Assembly: GCF_003253545.1 (NCBI RefSeq) | Contig: NZ_QKYV01000009.1 | Coordinates: 1-64,000, forward strand | Direction: 5' to 3' | Source: Mesonia algae | Lineage (GTDB): Bacteria > Bacteroidota > Bacteroidia > Flavobacteriales > Flavobacteriaceae | DNA length: 64,000 nt | Shown here: piece after piece, positions 10,018 to 18,659 of the stretch | How the letters are laid out: the number at the start of each line of letters is the position of its first letter | Numbering within the stretch: the first letter of the stretch is position 1 | The notes under the pieces: generated by a model | The model's database searches: none | The model's input: the letters and a program-made list of their open reading frames with translations, nothing else | Told to the model about the DNA's origin: nothing | Made by a program: the position numbers and the translations under genes

Positions 10018-10026
10018 GAAATATTA

Positions 10027-11145
10027 ATGTCGCAAATTATTTTCTTTGTCTTTGTAGGCATCGCAGCGATTAACTTTTTGTATTTTCTTTTTTTCGGAAG
10101 CTTCTTGTTTTCATACAAGAAGAAAAGAGTTATTGCCTCAAAACAAAACCATCTACCAGTTTCTCTTGTAATTTGTGCAAAGAATGAAGCTGAATCTTTA
10201 CAACTAAATATACCTTATTTCTTAGATCAATCTCATCCAGATTTTGAGATCGTACTTGTTAATGATTGTTCTGTAGATAACACATTAGATATTATGGAGT
10301 CTTTTCAGAAAAAAGACGCTAGAATAAAAATTGTGAATGTTCAAAATAATGAACGTTTCTGGGGAAATAAAAAATATGCACTTACACTGGGAATAAAAAA
10401 GGCTAGTCATGCCCATTTAATATTTACCGATGCGGACTGTAAACCAGAAAGCAAAGAGTGGTTAGCTTTGATGTCGGCTCAATTTAATTCCGATAAAGAA
10501 ATTGTTTTAGGATACGGAGCCTATGAAACGGTAGAGAAATCATTTTTAAATAAGATAATTCGCTACGAAACTTTAATTACAGCTACTCAGTATTTTTCTT
10601 ATGCTTTTTTGGGTACTCCATATATGGGAGTAGGTAGAAATCTAGCTTATACCTCTCAGCTTTTTTATGCTAATAATGGGTTTGTAGATCATATGAATGT
10701 TTTATCTGGAGACGATGACCTTTTCGTAAACGCTGTTGCGACCTCTAAAAATGTAGCCCTGCTCTTAGAGGAAGAAGGATTTACTAAAAGTGAACCCAAA
10801 AAAACGTGGAAAGATTGGTACATTCAAAAAAGAAGGCACGTATCTACTTCACAACATTATAAAACTAAACACCAACTTCTACTGGGTCTATATTATGTAA
10901 GTCAAGTGTTGTTTTGGGTATTAGCAATTGTTTTAGCTTTTATCAATTTTGATTTTCTTTATTGGGTAGTTTCATTTATGTTTATAAAAATAGCATTACA
11001 ATACATAATTATTGGTAAAGCTTCCCAATTATTAAAAGAGAAAGGACTCTTATGCTTCTTACCTTTTCAAGAAATAGTATTGTTGAGTACGCAAATGATT
11101 ATCTTTATGCATAACAAGTTTTCAAAACCCATACATTGGAAATAA
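10027..11145 (+). CDS. Membrane-bound family 2 glycosyltransferase
   Basis: A 372-residue GT-A glycosyltransferase. An N-terminal transmembrane helix (about 4-27) is followed by the GT2 nucleotide-sugar domain: VSLVICAKNEAESL, then EIVLVNDCSVDNT, then the DxD-like FTDADCKP, a SGDDDLF acceptor motif, and a QKRRHVSTSQHY segment like the QxxRW box of processive enzymes. Two or three C-terminal membrane helices (about 285-355) follow. It probably builds a cell-surface glycan or glycolipid on the cytoplasmic face; the sugar is unknown. It sits between a small membrane protein and an ECF sigma factor gene, spaced by 9 and 4 bp. Confidence 0.88.
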   Translation: MSQIIFFVFVGIAAINFLYFLFFGSFLFSYKKKRVIASKQNHLPVSLVICAKNEAESLQLNIPYFLDQSHPDFEIVLVNDCSVDNTLDIMESFQKKDARIKIVNVQNNERFWGNKKYALTLGIKKASHAHLIFTDADCKPESKEWLALMSAQFNSDKEIVLGYGAYETVEKSFLNKIIRYETLITATQYFSYAFLGTPYMGVGRNLAYTSQLFYANNGFVDHMNVLSGDDDLFVNAVATSKNVALLLEEEGFTKSEPKKTWKDWYIQKRRHVSTSQHYKTKHQLLLGLYYVSQVLFWVLAIVLAFINFDFLYWVVSFMFIKIALQYIIIGKASQLLKEKGLLCFLPFQEIVLLSTQMIIFMHNKFSKPIHWK

Positions 11146-11149
11146 TTTT

Positions 11150-11692
11150 TTGACAGAAATAAAAGATCATATCGCAAAAGCTAAAGTAGGAAATCAAATT
11201 TCCTTCCAATTCTTATTAGATTTCTTTTGGAATGATGTGTATAGATTTCAGTTAAAAAAGACCAATAACGAATATGAAGCCGAAGAAATTAGTATACAGA
11301 CTTTTAGTCGTGCTTTTGATAAAATAGCCACTTATAATGAGGATTATAAGTTTAAAACTTGGCTTATTACCATTTCAAAAAATATTCATATAGACTCTAA
11401 GAGAGTTAATTCGCTTCAAACCACTCGAGTAGATAAATTAGCCGCTAAAAACATTGTCGACGAGAGTCCGACGGTGGAAGATCAACTTATAGCAGAACAA
11501 AACTTAGCTAATTTACTTTTTCACATCAAAAAATTAAAACCCCACTACGAAGAAGTTATTCGCTATAGGTATTTTAAAGAGATGTCCTACAAAGAGATAG
11601 CAGAAATACTTAACGAGCCTATTAATAATGTAAAGGTTAAACTGTTACGCGCAAAAAAATTGTTAGCTGAAAGTATTACACATCGGGAATAA
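11150..11692 (+). CDS. ECF-type RNA polymerase sigma factor
   Basis: A 180-residue sigma70-family factor with region 2 (about 22-90, including the AEEISIQTFSRAFDKI helix and the FKTWLITISKNIHID segment) and region 4 (about 120-175, YKEIAEILNEPINNVKVKLLRAKKLL helix-turn-helix). It has no region 1 or 3. It starts with TTG at 11150, 4 bases after the glycosyltransferase stop; no ATG fits. No anti-sigma gene is adjacent, unlike the ECF pair near 61276. Its target promoters are unknown. Confidence 0.9.
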   Translation: MTEIKDHIAKAKVGNQISFQFLLDFFWNDVYRFQLKKTNNEYEAEEISIQTFSRAFDKIATYNEDYKFKTWLITISKNIHIDSKRVNSLQTTRVDKLAAKNIVDESPTVEDQLIAEQNLANLLFHIKKLKPHYEEVIRYRYFKEMSYKEIAEILNEPINNVKVKLLRAKKLLAESITHRE

Positions 11693-11766
11693 GTTTTATT
11701 GATATTTACATCTGTAAAAGCAATCAATAAGACGTAAAATCCATTCCATATACATTCAAATTTCTT

Positions 11767-11774
11767 TACCTTTG
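11767..11774 (+). promoter_or_regulatory. -7 box of lipA
   Basis: TACCTTTG matches TAnnTTTG exactly and ends 18 bp before the lipA ATG at 11793. It makes the upstream in-frame TTG at 11772 an impossible start. Confidence 0.6.
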
Positions 11775-11792
11775 CTTTCTAAATTTTCTTAT

Positions 11793-12665
11793 ATGTCTGT
11801 TGAAACTCTTGTAAAAGAAAAACCAAAAGCAAAACCTAAGTGGTTACGCGTAAAATTACCTACAGGTAAAAAGTATACCAATCTTAGAAAATTAGTAGAT
11901 AAGTATGATTTGCATACTATTTGTACTTCTGGGAGCTGCCCTAATATGGGAGAATGTTGGAGTGAAGGTACTGCTACTTTTATGATATTAGGAAATGTTT
12001 GTACGCGTAGTTGTGGTTTTTGCGGAGTTAAAACAGGACGTCCAGAAAATGTTGATTGGGATGAACCAGAGAAAGTAGCCCGTTCTATAAAATTGATGGA
12101 TATCAAACACGCGGTAATTACAAGTGTAGATAGAGATGATTTAAAAGATATGGGTTCTATTATTTGGGAAGAGACGGTAAAGTCTATTCGAAGAATGAAT
12201 CCAACCACTACCTTAGAAACGCTTATTCCCGATTTTCAAGGAGTAGAGAGACACATCGATAGAATTATAGCAGTAAAACCAGAGGTGGTTTCCCATAATA
12301 TGGAAACGGTAAGGCGACTTACGAGAGAAGTGCGTATACAAGCGAAATACGATAGAAGTTTAGCGGTTTTAAAATACTTAAAAGATAATGGTATTGAAAG
12401 AACCAAATCTGGAATTATGTTAGGTTTAGGGGAGAAGGAAGAAGAAGTGATACAAACGTTAAAAGACTTACGTAGCGTCAACCTAGACATTGTAACCATT
12501 GGTCAATACCTCCAACCTAGTAAGAAACATTTACCGGTTCAGCAGTTTATTACACCAGATCAATTTAAGAAATATGAAGAGATTGGGTTAGATTTAGGGT
12601 TTAGACACGTAGAAAGCGGAGCTTTGGTGCGTTCTTCCTATAAAGCTCAAAAACATTTAACTTAA
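11793..12665 (+). CDS. lipA: Lipoyl synthase
   Basis: Radical SAM enzyme that inserts two sulfur atoms into protein-bound octanoyl groups, completing lipoylation of 2-oxoacid dehydrogenases and the glycine cleavage system. The 290 residues carry both iron-sulfur motifs: the auxiliary cluster [12 protein letters not shown] (Cys44, 49, 55) and the radical [11 protein letters not shown] (Cys70, 74, 77). The C-terminal RSSYKA, which binds the auxiliary cluster serine, is also present. Start is ATG 11793. lipB is not in the window. gap follows 18 bp later and may be cotranscribed. Confidence 0.97.
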   Translation: MSVETLVKEKPKAKPKWLRVKLPTGKKYTNLRKLVDKYDLHTICTSGSCPNMGECWSEGTATFMILGNVCTRSCGFCGVKTGRPENVDWDEPEKVARSIKLMDIKHAVITSVDRDDLKDMGSIIWEETVKSIRRMNPTTTLETLIPDFQGVERHIDRIIAVKPEVVSHNMETVRRLTREVRIQAKYDRSLAVLKYLKDNGIERTKSGIMLGLGEKEEEVIQTLKDLRSVNLDIVTIGQYLQPSKKHLPVQQFITPDQFKKYEEIGLDLGFRHVESGALVRSSYKAQKHLT

Positions 12666-12683
12666 GCTTACATAAGCAAAGCG

Positions 12684-13685
12684 ATGGCCAATAAAATTAA
12701 AATTGGAATAAACGGTTTTGGGAGAATTGGTAGAGGTCTTTTTAGAATCTTATTGAACCATCCTGAAATTGAAGTAGTAGCGATAAATGATTTAGCTGAT
12801 GCTAAAACCTTATCACATCTCCTTAAGTATGATAGTATTCATGGGGTTTTACCTCTCGAGGTAAGTTGTACTGAGCAGGCAATTTTAGTAAATCAGCAAT
12901 CTTATGATTTATTAAATTATGAGTCTCCTAAAGAAATAAAGTGGCCACAAGAAGTAGAATTGGTTGTGGAGTCTACGGGAAAATTTAAAAAACGAACGGA
13001 GTTAGAAAGTCATCTTAAGAACAACGTAAAACATGTTATTCTTTCTGTTCCTCCTATAGATGATGATATTAAAACCATTGTTTTTGGGGTCAATGATTCC
13101 TCCATTTCAAAAGGAGATCAAATTATATCCAACGCAAGTTGTACTACTAATAATGCAGCCCCGATGCTCAAAATAGTACATGATGCTTTTCAAGTAGAAC
13201 AAGCTTATATTACTACGGTACACTCTTATACCTCAGACCAGAGCTTGCACGATAAACCTCATAGAGATCTAAGAAGGTCTCGTGCGGCAGCACAATCTAT
13301 TATTCCTACTACCACAGGAGCAGCAAAGGCATTAACCAAAATTTTTCCAGATTTAGCTTCGGTTATTGGGGGATGTGGCATTCGGGTACCAGTTCCTAAT
13401 GGTTCTTTAACGGATATGACCTTAAATGTGAAAAATAAAACTTCTATAGAAGAGATCAATCAACTTTTTAAAACAGCTTCAGAAAATCATTTTAAAGGAA
13501 TTTTACTATATACAGAAGATCCTATTGTTTCTATAGATATTGTAGGAACGCCATATTCTTGTACCTTCGATGCACAAATGACCTCGGTAATTGATGGACA
13601 TTTAGTGAAATTAATAGGTTGGTATGATAATGAGTATGGCTACAGCCATAGGATTATAGATATGATTATAGCATTGAAAAATTAA
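12684..13685 (+). CDS. gap: Glyceraldehyde-3-phosphate dehydrogenase
   Basis: NAD-dependent oxidative phosphorylation of glyceraldehyde 3-phosphate, or the reverse in gluconeogenesis. The 333 residues show the Rossmann INGFGRIGRGLFR, the NAD-specificity Asp in AINDL, catalytic Cys153 in SNASCTTN, His180 in TTVHSYT, and the closing WYDNEYGYS. It is a full-length GapA-like enzyme. Flavobacteria often carry two gap genes, and which role this one has cannot be told here. It follows lipA by 18 bp. Confidence 0.95.
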   Translation: MANKIKIGINGFGRIGRGLFRILLNHPEIEVVAINDLADAKTLSHLLKYDSIHGVLPLEVSCTEQAILVNQQSYDLLNYESPKEIKWPQEVELVVESTGKFKKRTELESHLKNNVKHVILSVPPIDDDIKTIVFGVNDSSISKGDQIISNASCTTNNAAPMLKIVHDAFQVEQAYITTVHSYTSDQSLHDKPHRDLRRSRAAAQSIIPTTTGAAKALTKIFPDLASVIGGCGIRVPVPNGSLTDMTLNVKNKTSIEEINQLFKTASENHFKGILLYTEDPIVSIDIVGTPYSCTFDAQMTSVIDGHLVKLIGWYDNEYGYSHRIIDMIIALKN

Positions 13686-13716
13686 ATTGACTATATTTAT
13701 TCTCTTAAATTAGCAT

Positions 13717-15528
13717 GTGAATACTAGAATACTTCTTTTTTTACTTTTTTCGCTACTTGCATTACCTGTAATTTCAGGTAATATTAACTATGAGTATACC
13801 CCGTCTTATTCTTCGCAAGAAAAAACTGTTGATGGCGAAAAAGCTTCAATACAAAATGTACAGACAGATAGCTTAGCTATACTTACAGAAAATTATTATG
13901 AATCTGCGACAGGTTATTTTCAAAAAAAAGAATTAGAGCTCTCTTTTGAATATGCAAAACTCACGTATGAGTTAGCTCAAAGAAGAAAAGATTACTCGAT
14001 GCAAGTCAAGAGTTTAAATTTATTGAGTATCATCTATGAGCGAGAAAATAACTTAGAAAAAGCTTTAGAGTGCCTAAAAAAAGTAAATAGCGTTAAAAAC
14101 GCTTTTTTAAAAGATGTTACGGGTAAGACCATATTAAATGATGAAACTTTCCCAGTGGTAGAAGGTAAGATCTTAGAGTTAGAGAAAACCAATTTAGAGC
14201 AAGAAAAGTCACTTAAGTTTAATCAGTTAGCGATTGTTTTAAGCGTGCTTCTCATTACTATCTTATCTTTGTTAACTCTTTCCTTATATAAAAATAATAA
14301 CTTAAGAGCGGGAGCAAATAAGTTGCTTCAAAAAAAGAATAAGCAACTTTTTGAAGCTAAAGAAAAAGCAGAGCAAGCCAATAAAATTAAAGAAAATTTT
14401 CTCTCTACTATTACGCATGAGTTAAGGACCCCAATTTATGCAATTACAGGATTAACCTATTTGTTATTGCAAGAAAATCCTAATAAAGACCAAGAAGAAC
14501 ATTTAAATTCTCTCAAATATTCAGGAGAACATTTATTATCTCTTATTAATAACATCTTAGACTTGAATAAGCTTTCGGCAAAGAAAGTAAAAAAGATAGA
14601 TACAGATTTTAATTTAAGGCTAAGGATGGATGATTTTTATAAGTCCTTTAAAAAATTAGCTCGAGATAAAAATGTAGCAATACATATGAATATTGATGAG
14701 CAGATCCCCGATAAATTAAACGGAGATATGCTTAAAATATCTCAGGTTTTAATGAACTTGGTTTCCAATGCCATCAAGTTTTCAGAAGACGGCGATGTGT
14801 GGATTAATCTAAGCTTACTTAAGGAAGATAAAGATGAGGCCTATGTGCGTTTTGAAATTGTAGATAATGGGGTAGGTATAGAGCAAAAATATCATAAATC
14901 TATCTTTAAAAATTTTAACCAAGGTGATGACGAGACCAGCGTAACTTATGGAGGAACAGGACTCGGTCTTCCTATTGTAAAAAACTTACTCCTCTTTTTA
15001 GGAAGTAAAATTTATTTTGAAAGTGAAAAAGATAGCGGTTCTAAATTTTACTTTGATATTTCATTTAAGAAGGTATTAAGGAGCATAGAAAATAAACAGC
15101 AGACAGAAACGAATCTAAGTGTTTTGGAAGACGATATTGTTAAGGTTCTTCATAACAAAAAAATATTAATTGTAGACGATAACAAACTAAATCAAAAAAT
15201 CACCGAGAAAATTTTATTGCGAAAAAATATTATTTGCGAGGTTGCCGAAAATGGAAAAGTAGCGTTAGACCTTGTCAATAAATTTAGTTATGATCTTATT
15301 TTAATGGATATCCACATGCCTGTGATGGATGGTATAGAGGCAACAGAAATCATTAGAAAAAATGACAGTGTTACACCAATCATAGCTTTAACAGCAGTAA
15401 GTTTAGATGATAAAGACGATCAGTTTTTTCATCACGGGTTTACTGATATTATTCCTAAACCTTACAAAACTGAACTTTTCTACCAAAAGATATACAAGGT
15501 GCTTAAGCTTGCGCAACAAAACTCATAA
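13717..15528 (+). CDS. Membrane hybrid histidine kinase (sensor kinase with receiver)
   Basis: A 603-residue hybrid sensor kinase. It has a signal peptide (1-20) and a predicted periplasmic helical region with TPR-like repeats (about 48-145). One membrane helix (about 169-191) precedes a short coiled coil, a HisKA domain with phospho-acceptor His234 in ITHELRTP, an HATPase_c domain with N, G1 and G2 boxes (LVSNAIKFS, DNGVGI, GGTGLGL), and a C-terminal receiver with phosphorylatable Asp531 in LMDIHMPVMDG. It starts with GTG at 13717. Its last 26 bases overlap the convergent lpxK. No partner regulator is adjacent, so phosphate may pass through a separate protein. Confidence 0.93.
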   Translation: MNTRILLFLLFSLLALPVISGNINYEYTPSYSSQEKTVDGEKASIQNVQTDSLAILTENYYESATGYFQKKELELSFEYAKLTYELAQRRKDYSMQVKSLNLLSIIYERENNLEKALECLKKVNSVKNAFLKDVTGKTILNDETFPVVEGKILELEKTNLEQEKSLKFNQLAIVLSVLLITILSLLTLSLYKNNNLRAGANKLLQKKNKQLFEAKEKAEQANKIKENFLSTITHELRTPIYAITGLTYLLLQENPNKDQEEHLNSLKYSGEHLLSLINNILDLNKLSAKKVKKIDTDFNLRLRMDDFYKSFKKLARDKNVAIHMNIDEQIPDKLNGDMLKISQVLMNLVSNAIKFSEDGDVWINLSLLKEDKDEAYVRFEIVDNGVGIEQKYHKSIFKNFNQGDDETSVTYGGTGLGLPIVKNLLLFLGSKIYFESEKDSGSKFYFDISFKKVLRSIENKQQTETNLSVLEDDIVKVLHNKKILIVDDNKLNQKITEKILLRKNIICEVAENGKVALDLVNKFSYDLILMDIHMPVMDGIEATEIIRKNDSVTPIIALTAVSLDDKDDQFFHHGFTDIIPKPYKTELFYQKIYKVLKLAQQNS

Positions 15529-16507
15529 CTTCCTTATCAAAAACCTCTTGATCTTCGAGAAATACAGTTTTTATGGGGAGATAAAACAATTTTTCATGAG
15601 GTAAATGCTCCTTCAATCTCATAAAATCTTTTTCGGTAGTAACGATTAGCGAAAGACTTCTTAGTTCTTGGAGTTCTTTTTCCGTAAAGAGATGATGATC
15701 TGGATATGCGAAATGTTTAAAATCAAGTCGGTTATCCCTTAAATGTTTTACTAAAGGTTGTGGTTTTGCAATTCCGGTAACGAGACTAAAATTTTCCATG
15801 AGTTGCAATGGTATTTGCTGCACTCCATTGGTAAAATAATTTTCGTAATGAATACCTGTAAAAAATAATTTTTGATGTGATTTGATAGCTAAAGAAGCTT
15901 TAATTTTTCTCTTTTCTTCCTTAGAAATATCTAAATGACATTTGGTTACAATAATTACTTGAGCTCTATGGGCACCACATGCAGTTTCTCTTAAATTACC
16001 TGCAGGTAAAATCATATCTTTAGAGTAAAGATCACCATAAGCGGTTAATAATATAGAGAACCCTGCTGTTACTTTTCGATGTTGAAAAGCATCATCTAGC
16101 AAAATAATTTCGGGTGGTTGCTCCAAAGCTCTTAAGTTTTTAATTCCGTTTTGTCGGTCTTCATCTACCGCTACCAAAACTTCAGGAAATTTGTTTTTAA
16201 ACTGTAGCGGTTCATCACCTACATCTTTTGCATCACTGGCTAAATCCAATAATAAAAAGCCTTTTGTCTTTCGTTTGTAACCTCTACTTAAGGTTGCAAT
16301 AGGGTAATTATGATGCAGTAAGCCAATGAGATACTCTATCATAGGCGATTTTCCTGTCCCACCCATACTTAAATTTCCCACTGTAATGACGGGGAAATCA
16401 TAGGATGCCGAGGTTAAAATTTCCCAGTCGAAAAACTTGTTCCGAAACCAAACTATTATTCCGTAAAGAATAGAGAAAGGAAAGAGTAATTTTCTTAGTA
16501 TTTGCAT
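15503..16507 (-). CDS. lpxK: Tetraacyldisaccharide 4'-kinase
   Basis: Inner-membrane kinase that phosphorylates the 4' position of the lipid A disaccharide precursor. The 334 residues start with the membrane-associated LLFPFSILYGIIVWFRNKFFD segment, followed by the P-loop GNLSMGGTGKSP (44-55) and the downstream LSRGYKRKTKGF and DDAFQHRK motifs that are diagnostic for LpxK. It is a normal-length enzyme. The stop codon lies inside the 3' end of the histidine kinase gene on the other strand, a 26-base tail-to-tail overlap. Confidence 0.95.
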   Translation of the reverse strand: MQILRKLLFPFSILYGIIVWFRNKFFDWEILTSASYDFPVITVGNLSMGGTGKSPMIEYLIGLLHHNYPIATLSRGYKRKTKGFLLLDLASDAKDVGDEPLQFKNKFPEVLVAVDEDRQNGIKNLRALEQPPEIILLDDAFQHRKVTAGFSILLTAYGDLYSKDMILPAGNLRETACGAHRAQVIIVTKCHLDISKEEKRKIKASLAIKSHQKLFFTGIHYENYFTNGVQQIPLQLMENFSLVTGIAKPQPLVKHLRDNRLDFKHFAYPDHHLFTEKELQELRSLSLIVTTEKDFMRLKEHLPHEKLFYLPIKTVFLEDQEVFDKEVMSFVAQA

Positions 16508-16551
16508 AAGACGAAGGTATAATTTTTATATTTACCTTTTAAAGAATTTTT

Positions 16552-17646
16552 ATGATAGTAAAAGATATTACAAAAAGCCTAGAAGACTTAGCTCCTCTCG
16601 CTTACGCGGAGGATTTTGATAATGTAGGCCTTTTGGTTGGCGATGATCAACAAGAAGTCACTGGCGTTTTAGTAAGTTTAGATACTTTAGAGGTAACGGT
16701 TGACGAGGCGATTGAAAATAAGTGTAATCTTATCGTTGCCTTTCATCCTATTATTTTTGATGGGTTAAAATCTCTAACGGGTAAATCTTATGTAGAGCGC
16801 GTAGTAATTAAAGCTATACAACATAATATTGCGATTTATGCTATTCATACAGCTTTAGATAATTGCTTTAAGGGAGTAAATGATATGATTTGCGAACAGT
16901 TAAATTTACACCAACGTCAGGTCTTAATTCCGCAAAGCAAAACGATCAAGAAACTTACTACTTACGTGCCTAAAAAAAATACCCAAAAAGTATTGGATGC
17001 TTTATTTGCGGCAGGAGCAGGAAATATTGGTAATTACGATCACTGTAGTTTTACACAAGAAGGAAAAGGAAGTTTTCTGCCAAATAATGAAGCCAATCCT
17101 GTAGTGGGGGAAAACGGCAAATTACAAATAGAAGAAGAAAATCAAATACATGTTACTTTGGCCACCCATGTAGAGAAACAAGTTTTATCTGCATTAAAAG
17201 CAAGTCATCCTTATGAAGAAGTAGCGTATGAAGTATCTAGTTTAGAAAATACCAATCAGCATATTGGGATAGGAATGGTGGGAGAATTAAAAAATCCTAT
17301 GGATGAAAGCGATTTTTTAGCGCATATTAAGACTGTCTTTAACACGGGAGTAGTGCGACATTCTAATAGGTTGGGAAATAAAATTAAAAAAGTAGCTGTT
17401 TTGGGAGGTAGCGGAGCATTTGGTATACAAGCTGCAATTGCATCAGGAGCAGATGTTTACATTACTGCCGACTTAAAATATCATGATTTTTTTAAAGCCG
17501 AAGCTAAGATTCTTTTGGCAGATGTAGGACATTATGAAAGTGAACAGTACACAAAAAACTTATTACATTCTTATCTTACAAAAAAATTCCCTAATTTTGC
17601 AATCGTTTTATCACAAAAAAATACCAACCCAATTCAATATAGTTGA
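16552..17646 (+). CDS. Nif3-like dinuclear metal center hexameric protein
   Basis: A 364-residue NIF3/YqfO-family protein, often annotated as GTP cyclohydrolase 1 type 2 homologue. The N-terminal half holds the metal ligands HP in AFHPIIFD and the TALDN segment. A central PII-like insert (about 135-235) carries KKLTTYVPKKNTQKVLDALFAAGAG. The C-terminal half repeats the fold, with ITADLKYHDF and DVGHYESEQ supplying further ligands. The true function is unsettled. A 261-class coiled-coil gene follows 2 bp later. That gene pair is conserved in Bacteroidota, which hints at a shared role. A palindrome variant encodes LAYAED near the start. Confidence 0.92.
   Translation: MIVKDITKSLEDLAPLAYAEDFDNVGLLVGDDQQEVTGVLVSLDTLEVTVDEAIENKCNLIVAFHPIIFDGLKSLTGKSYVERVVIKAIQHNIAIYAIHTALDNCFKGVNDMICEQLNLHQRQVLIPQSKTIKKLTTYVPKKNTQKVLDALFAAGAGNIGNYDHCSFTQEGKGSFLPNNEANPVVGENGKLQIEEENQIHVTLATHVEKQVLSALKASHPYEEVAYEVSSLENTNQHIGIGMVGELKNPMDESDFLAHIKTVFNTGVVRHSNRLGNKIKKVAVLGGSGAFGIQAAIASGADVYITADLKYHDFFKAEAKILLADVGHYESEQYTKNLLHSYLTKKFPNFAIVLSQKNTNPIQYS
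16599..16612. repeat. Variant copy of the intragenic palindrome in the Nif3-like gene
   Basis: CGCTTACGCGGAGG differs little from the core CGCTTCCGCGGAAG and reads Ala-Tyr-Ala-Glu in the usual frame. Confidence 0.5.
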
Positions 17647-17648
17647 TT

Positions 17649-18428
17649 ATGGCAAAGAAAAAAGAGGTTACCGTAGAGGAAAAGCTTAGAGCATTATACG
17701 ATTTGCAATTAATAGATTCTCGTATTGATGAAATTAGAAATGTACGAGGAGAGTTACCTCTAGAAGTAGAAGATCTGGAAGATGAAGTCGCTGGATTAAA
17801 TAAAAGATTAGAAAAATTAAGTTCAGATTTAGAGCGAGTAGATGTTGATATTAAGGGTAAAAAAATCTTAATAGAAGAAGCTAACGGTTTAATCAAAAAA
17901 TACAACGAGCAACAAAAAAATGTTCGTAATAACCGTGAGTTTAATGCCATTTCTAAAGAGATTGAATTTCAAGAATTAGAAATTGAATTGGCTGAAAAGC
18001 ATATTAAAGAATTTTATGCACAGATAGAGCAAAAGAAAGAAGTGATTGCAGCTACCAAAGATAAAATGGAGCAAAGACAATCTCACTTAGAGCATAAGCA
18101 GGGAGAATTGAATGAGATCTTGAACGAGACCGAGAAAGAAGAAAAAGCGCTTATCAAAAAGTCTGAAGACTACAAAAATAACATGGAAGAGCGTTTAGTA
18201 AAGGCTTATACTAGAATTAGAGAAAATGTTAAGAATGGATTGGCAGTAGTGGCTATCGAAAGAGGTGCTTCTGGAGGATCATTCTTTACGATTCCACCAC
18301 AAATTCAAATGGAAATTGCAGGTCGTAAGAAAGTAATTACCGATGAGCATAGTGGTAGAATTTTGGTTGATCAAGAGTTAGCTGAGGAAGAAAAGCTTAA
18401 AATGCAAAACATGTTTGCTAAGATGTAG
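17649..18428 (+). CDS. Coiled-coil zf-RING_7-type protein with lost zinc ligands
   Basis: A 259-residue cytoplasmic protein from the ATG at 17649, 2 bp after the Nif3-like stop. Residues about 10-200 form a long helical hairpin coiled coil (heptad-rich, LQLIDSRIDEIRNVRGELP start). The C-terminal part (about 215-245) aligns with the C4 zinc ribbon of the family: GASGGSFFTIPPQIQMEI, then TDEHSGRILV. All four expected cysteines are absent. The family usually reads CGGCH...PPQ...CPSCGRIL. It is thought to bind nucleic acid or act with ribosomes, but its function is not established. Confidence 0.88.
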   Translation: MAKKKEVTVEEKLRALYDLQLIDSRIDEIRNVRGELPLEVEDLEDEVAGLNKRLEKLSSDLERVDVDIKGKKILIEEANGLIKKYNEQQKNVRNNREFNAISKEIEFQELEIELAEKHIKEFYAQIEQKKEVIAATKDKMEQRQSHLEHKQGELNEILNETEKEEKALIKKSEDYKNNMEERLVKAYTRIRENVKNGLAVVAIERGASGGSFFTIPPQIQMEIAGRKKVITDEHSGRILVDQELAEEEKLKMQNMFAKM

Positions 18429-18451
18429 AAATATAGCTTATATCATATTAC

Positions 18452-18486
18452 AAAGCCTTTCTGTATCTACAGGGAGGCTTTTTTTA
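18452..18486 (+). terminator. Terminator after the coiled-coil gene
   Basis: AAAGCCT-TT-CTGTA pairs with TACAG-GG-AGGCTTT around a 2-base turn and ends in a T run. Confidence 0.8.
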
Positions 18487-18559
18487 TGATGAATATTCTA
18501 ATCATGAAATAAGAATATACTTATATCTTTCATATTCCTGTATGAGGATGGAATTTGGA

Positions 18560-18609
18560 TTAAATAAAAAAGCAAAACAATGAGATCATTGTTTTGCTTT
18601 TTTATTTAA
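18560..18609. terminator. 50-base perfect inverted repeat, bidirectional terminator
   Basis: Two 24-base arms (18560-18583 and 18586-18609) are perfectly complementary around a GA turn and begin and end in A/T tracts. The structure lies 51 bp beyond the end of the minus-strand protease gene and can act in either direction. Confidence 0.75.
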
Positions 18610-18659
18610 CACTTATTAGCCTGTATCAATTATATTAGATAAAATAAGTAGTAAAATCT

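Noticed and set aside
11844-11853. TTACGCGTAA palindrome in lipA
   Set aside because: It lacks the CGCTT/AAGCG arms and lies in a conserved basic segment, so it was not counted with the palindrome family.
12684-13685. Erythrose-4-phosphate dehydrogenase (Epd) instead of GAPDH
   Set aside because: The SNASCTTN active site and overall motifs fit GapA, and there is no pyridoxine synthesis gene nearby.
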